From: Actinomycetota bacterium
Lineage (GTDB): Bacteria; Actinomycetota; Actinomycetes; Nanopelagicales; Nanopelagicaceae
NCBI GenBank assembly: GCA_947490605.1
Contig: CANLHE010000034.1
Location: 1-7,462 of the forward strand
Reading direction: 5' to 3'
DNA length: 7,462 nt
A model generated the notes under the pieces. It had not been told where the DNA came from and ran no database searches. It saw only the letters and a list, made by a program, of their open reading frames with translations. Shown here piece after piece: positions 6,503-7,462 of this stretch; the first letter of the stretch is position 1; every line of letters begins with the position of its first letter. The position numbers were made by a program, and so were the translations under genes.

Positions 6503-7381
6503 TTGAGTAAGCCAATCAAACGCCAGCCAGGAGATCGCACTATTCCTAATTGGCAAACGGGATCAGGTGGGGAAAAATTTAACGATATTACGTACCAAGT
6601 TGCAGATGGCATGGCAAAAATAACAATCAACCGTCCGGAAGTTAGAAATGCATTTCGCCCGCAGACTCTTTTTGAATTATCTGATGCGTTTAATTTAGCT
6701 CGGGATAACGATCAAGTTGGTGTAATTATTTTTACTGGTGCTGGCGATGAAGCTTTTTGCTCAGGCGGTGACATAAATGTCCGCGGAGATGATGGCTACC
6801 TTGGCAATGACGCACTTAGTAAAAAAGGAATTGGCCGATTAAATGTTCTAGATTTACAAGTACAAATCCGGCGTACACCAAAACCAGTTGTTGCTATGGT
6901 CGCTGGTTGGGCAATTGGCGGTGGACATGTGTTGCATGTTGTTTGTGATTTAACAATTGCAGCTGAGAATGCAAAGTTTGGTCAGACTGGTCCAATGGTT
7001 GGTTCATTTGATGGTGGGTATGGAGCTGGTTTGCTAGCAGCCCATGTTGGACAAAAGAAAGCTCGTGAAATTTGGTTTCTATGTCGTCAATATGATGCTC
7101 AAGAAGCACTTGATATGGGATTAGTTAATGCAGTTGTGTCAGTTAAAGAGTTAGAAGCCGAAACAGTTTCTTGGGCAAGAGAGATGCTACGTCACTCACC
7201 AATGGCACTTCGATTACTAAAAGCAAGCCTTAATGCGGCAGATGATGGTTTAGCAGGCGTTCAGCAATTAGCTGGGGATGCCACCATGTTGTTCTATTTA
7301 ACAGAGGAAGGTCAAGAAGGACGCAACGCCTATCAAGAAAAGCGCGAGCCAGACTTTAATAAATTTCCTAAACGACCTTAA
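6503..7381 (+). CDS. menB: 1,4-dihydroxy-2-naphthoyl-CoA synthase MenB, E. coli-like (type I)
   Basis: This 292-residue crotonase-fold enzyme closes the second ring of the naphthoquinone, turning OSB-CoA into DHNA-CoA. Visible motifs (numbering from the TTG at 6503) are [10 protein letters not shown] (44-53), FCSGGD (85-90) with the oxyanion-hole glycines, GGGH (139-142), [12 protein letters not shown] (161-172) with S168 and D170, [12 protein letters not shown] (188-199), and a C-terminal [14 protein letters not shown] carrying Y265. These correspond to E. coli S161, D163, W184 and Y258. The residue in QTG is glycine (G163), as in bicarbonate-dependent E. coli MenB, where Mycobacterium tuberculosis MenB has aspartate (QTDADVGSFDGG). 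The E. coli loop lysine (K89) is Asn92 here; R94 is kept. The sequence around 184-208 is nearly the same as E. coli as I recall it. A TTG at 6491 would add four residues; GGAG at 6493-6496 supports 6503. The gene is followed after 3 bases by menC. Confidence 0.95.
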   Translation: MSKPIKRQPGDRTIPNWQTGSGGEKFNDITYQVADGMAKITINRPEVRNAFRPQTLFELSDAFNLARDNDQVGVIIFTGAGDEAFCSGGDINVRGDDGYLGNDALSKKGIGRLNVLDLQVQIRRTPKPVVAMVAGWAIGGGHVLHVVCDLTIAAENAKFGQTGPMVGSFDGGYGAGLLAAHVGQKKAREIWFLCRQYDAQEALDMGLVNAVVSVKELEAETVSWAREMLRHSPMALRLLKASLNAADDGLAGVQQLAGDATMLFYLTEEGQEGRNAYQEKREPDFNKFPKRP

Positions 7382-7384
7382 GTA

Positions 7385-7462
7385 ATGTTTCCATTCAAAT
7401 TACAAGTAGTTTCAATTCCAGTCAAAGCAAATTTTCGCGGAATTAAAAATCGAGAAATTGCT
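7385..7462 (+). CDS. menC: o-Succinylbenzoate synthase MenC, 5' fragment cut by window edge
   Basis: Twenty-six codons, from an ATG 3 bases after the menB stop, stay open to the right edge. The peptide begins MFPFKLQVVSIPV and continues into NFRGIKNREIA. The pattern of a short strand with IPV, then FRGI and RE, matches the start of the N-terminal capping domain of actinobacterial MenC, an enolase-superfamily dehydratase that makes o-succinylbenzoate from SHCHC. The position directly behind menB and opposite menE supports this, since MenC makes the substrate of MenE. The catalytic lysines and metal ligands lie beyond the window and cannot be checked. There is no Shine-Dalgarno; the tight spacing points to coupling with menB. 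Confidence 0.75.
   Translation, partial: MFPFKLQVVSIPVKANFRGIKNREIA

Noticed and set aside
6894..7109. Histidine- and glutamine-rich 71-codon frame on the - strand inside menB
   Set aside because: The composition comes from reading the MenB codons in reverse; the + strand has the conserved active site.
1..7462. Mobile element, CRISPR array, tRNA/rRNA, toxin-antitoxin or defence system
   Set aside because: No transposase, integrase, repeat array, RNA gene or unexplained gene cassette is visible. Nearly every base is accounted for by respiratory-chain assembly genes.

Overview
This window looks like chromosome from a low-GC actinobacterium. Gene content and order are actinobacterial: a histidine phosphatase, then a cytochrome c System II cluster, then a PLDc_N small membrane protein, then menaquinone genes. 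The base composition is AT-rich (roughly 40% GC by eye on sampled lines) and genes are packed with almost no spacers. That combination suggests a streamlined freshwater or marine planktonic lineage such as the acI/Nanopelagicales group. The lineage is inference; the gene order and density are seen directly.

Left block (33-4253, + strand): five genes that all overlap their neighbours by 1-8 bases. They encode a histidine phosphatase superfamily protein, a lipoprotein thioredoxin of the ResA/TlpA type, the thiol-electron carrier CcdA, and the heme-delivery/ligation pair ResB and CcsB (ResC). The last four form a complete System II cytochrome c maturation set. CcdA passes electrons across the membrane to the ResA-like protein, which keeps apocytochrome CXXCH cysteines reduced, and ResB-CcsB carries heme out and attaches it.

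Middle and right block: a convergent operon on the - strand reads menE (6449-5370), menA (5373-4525), then a PLDc_N-type small membrane protein (4499-4248). The last gene runs tail to tail into ccsB with a 6-base overlap. Diverging from menE across a gap of only about 50 bases is menB (6503-7381, +), followed 3 bases later by the first 26 codons of menC (7385 to the window edge). MenC, MenE and MenB are consecutive steps of the classical o-succinylbenzoate route, and MenA prenylates the product.

Functionally the window is a respiratory-chain assembly locus. It makes the quinone (menaquinone) and matures the c-type cytochromes that, in Actinobacteria, take electrons from it through the cytochrome bcc complex. 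I see no mobile element, CRISPR array, RNA gene or defence system, and no convincing new system. The points most worth checking are an E. coli-type, apparently bicarbonate-dependent MenB, an altered P-loop in MenE, and two conserved partners of unknown role (the phosphatase and the PLDc_N protein).
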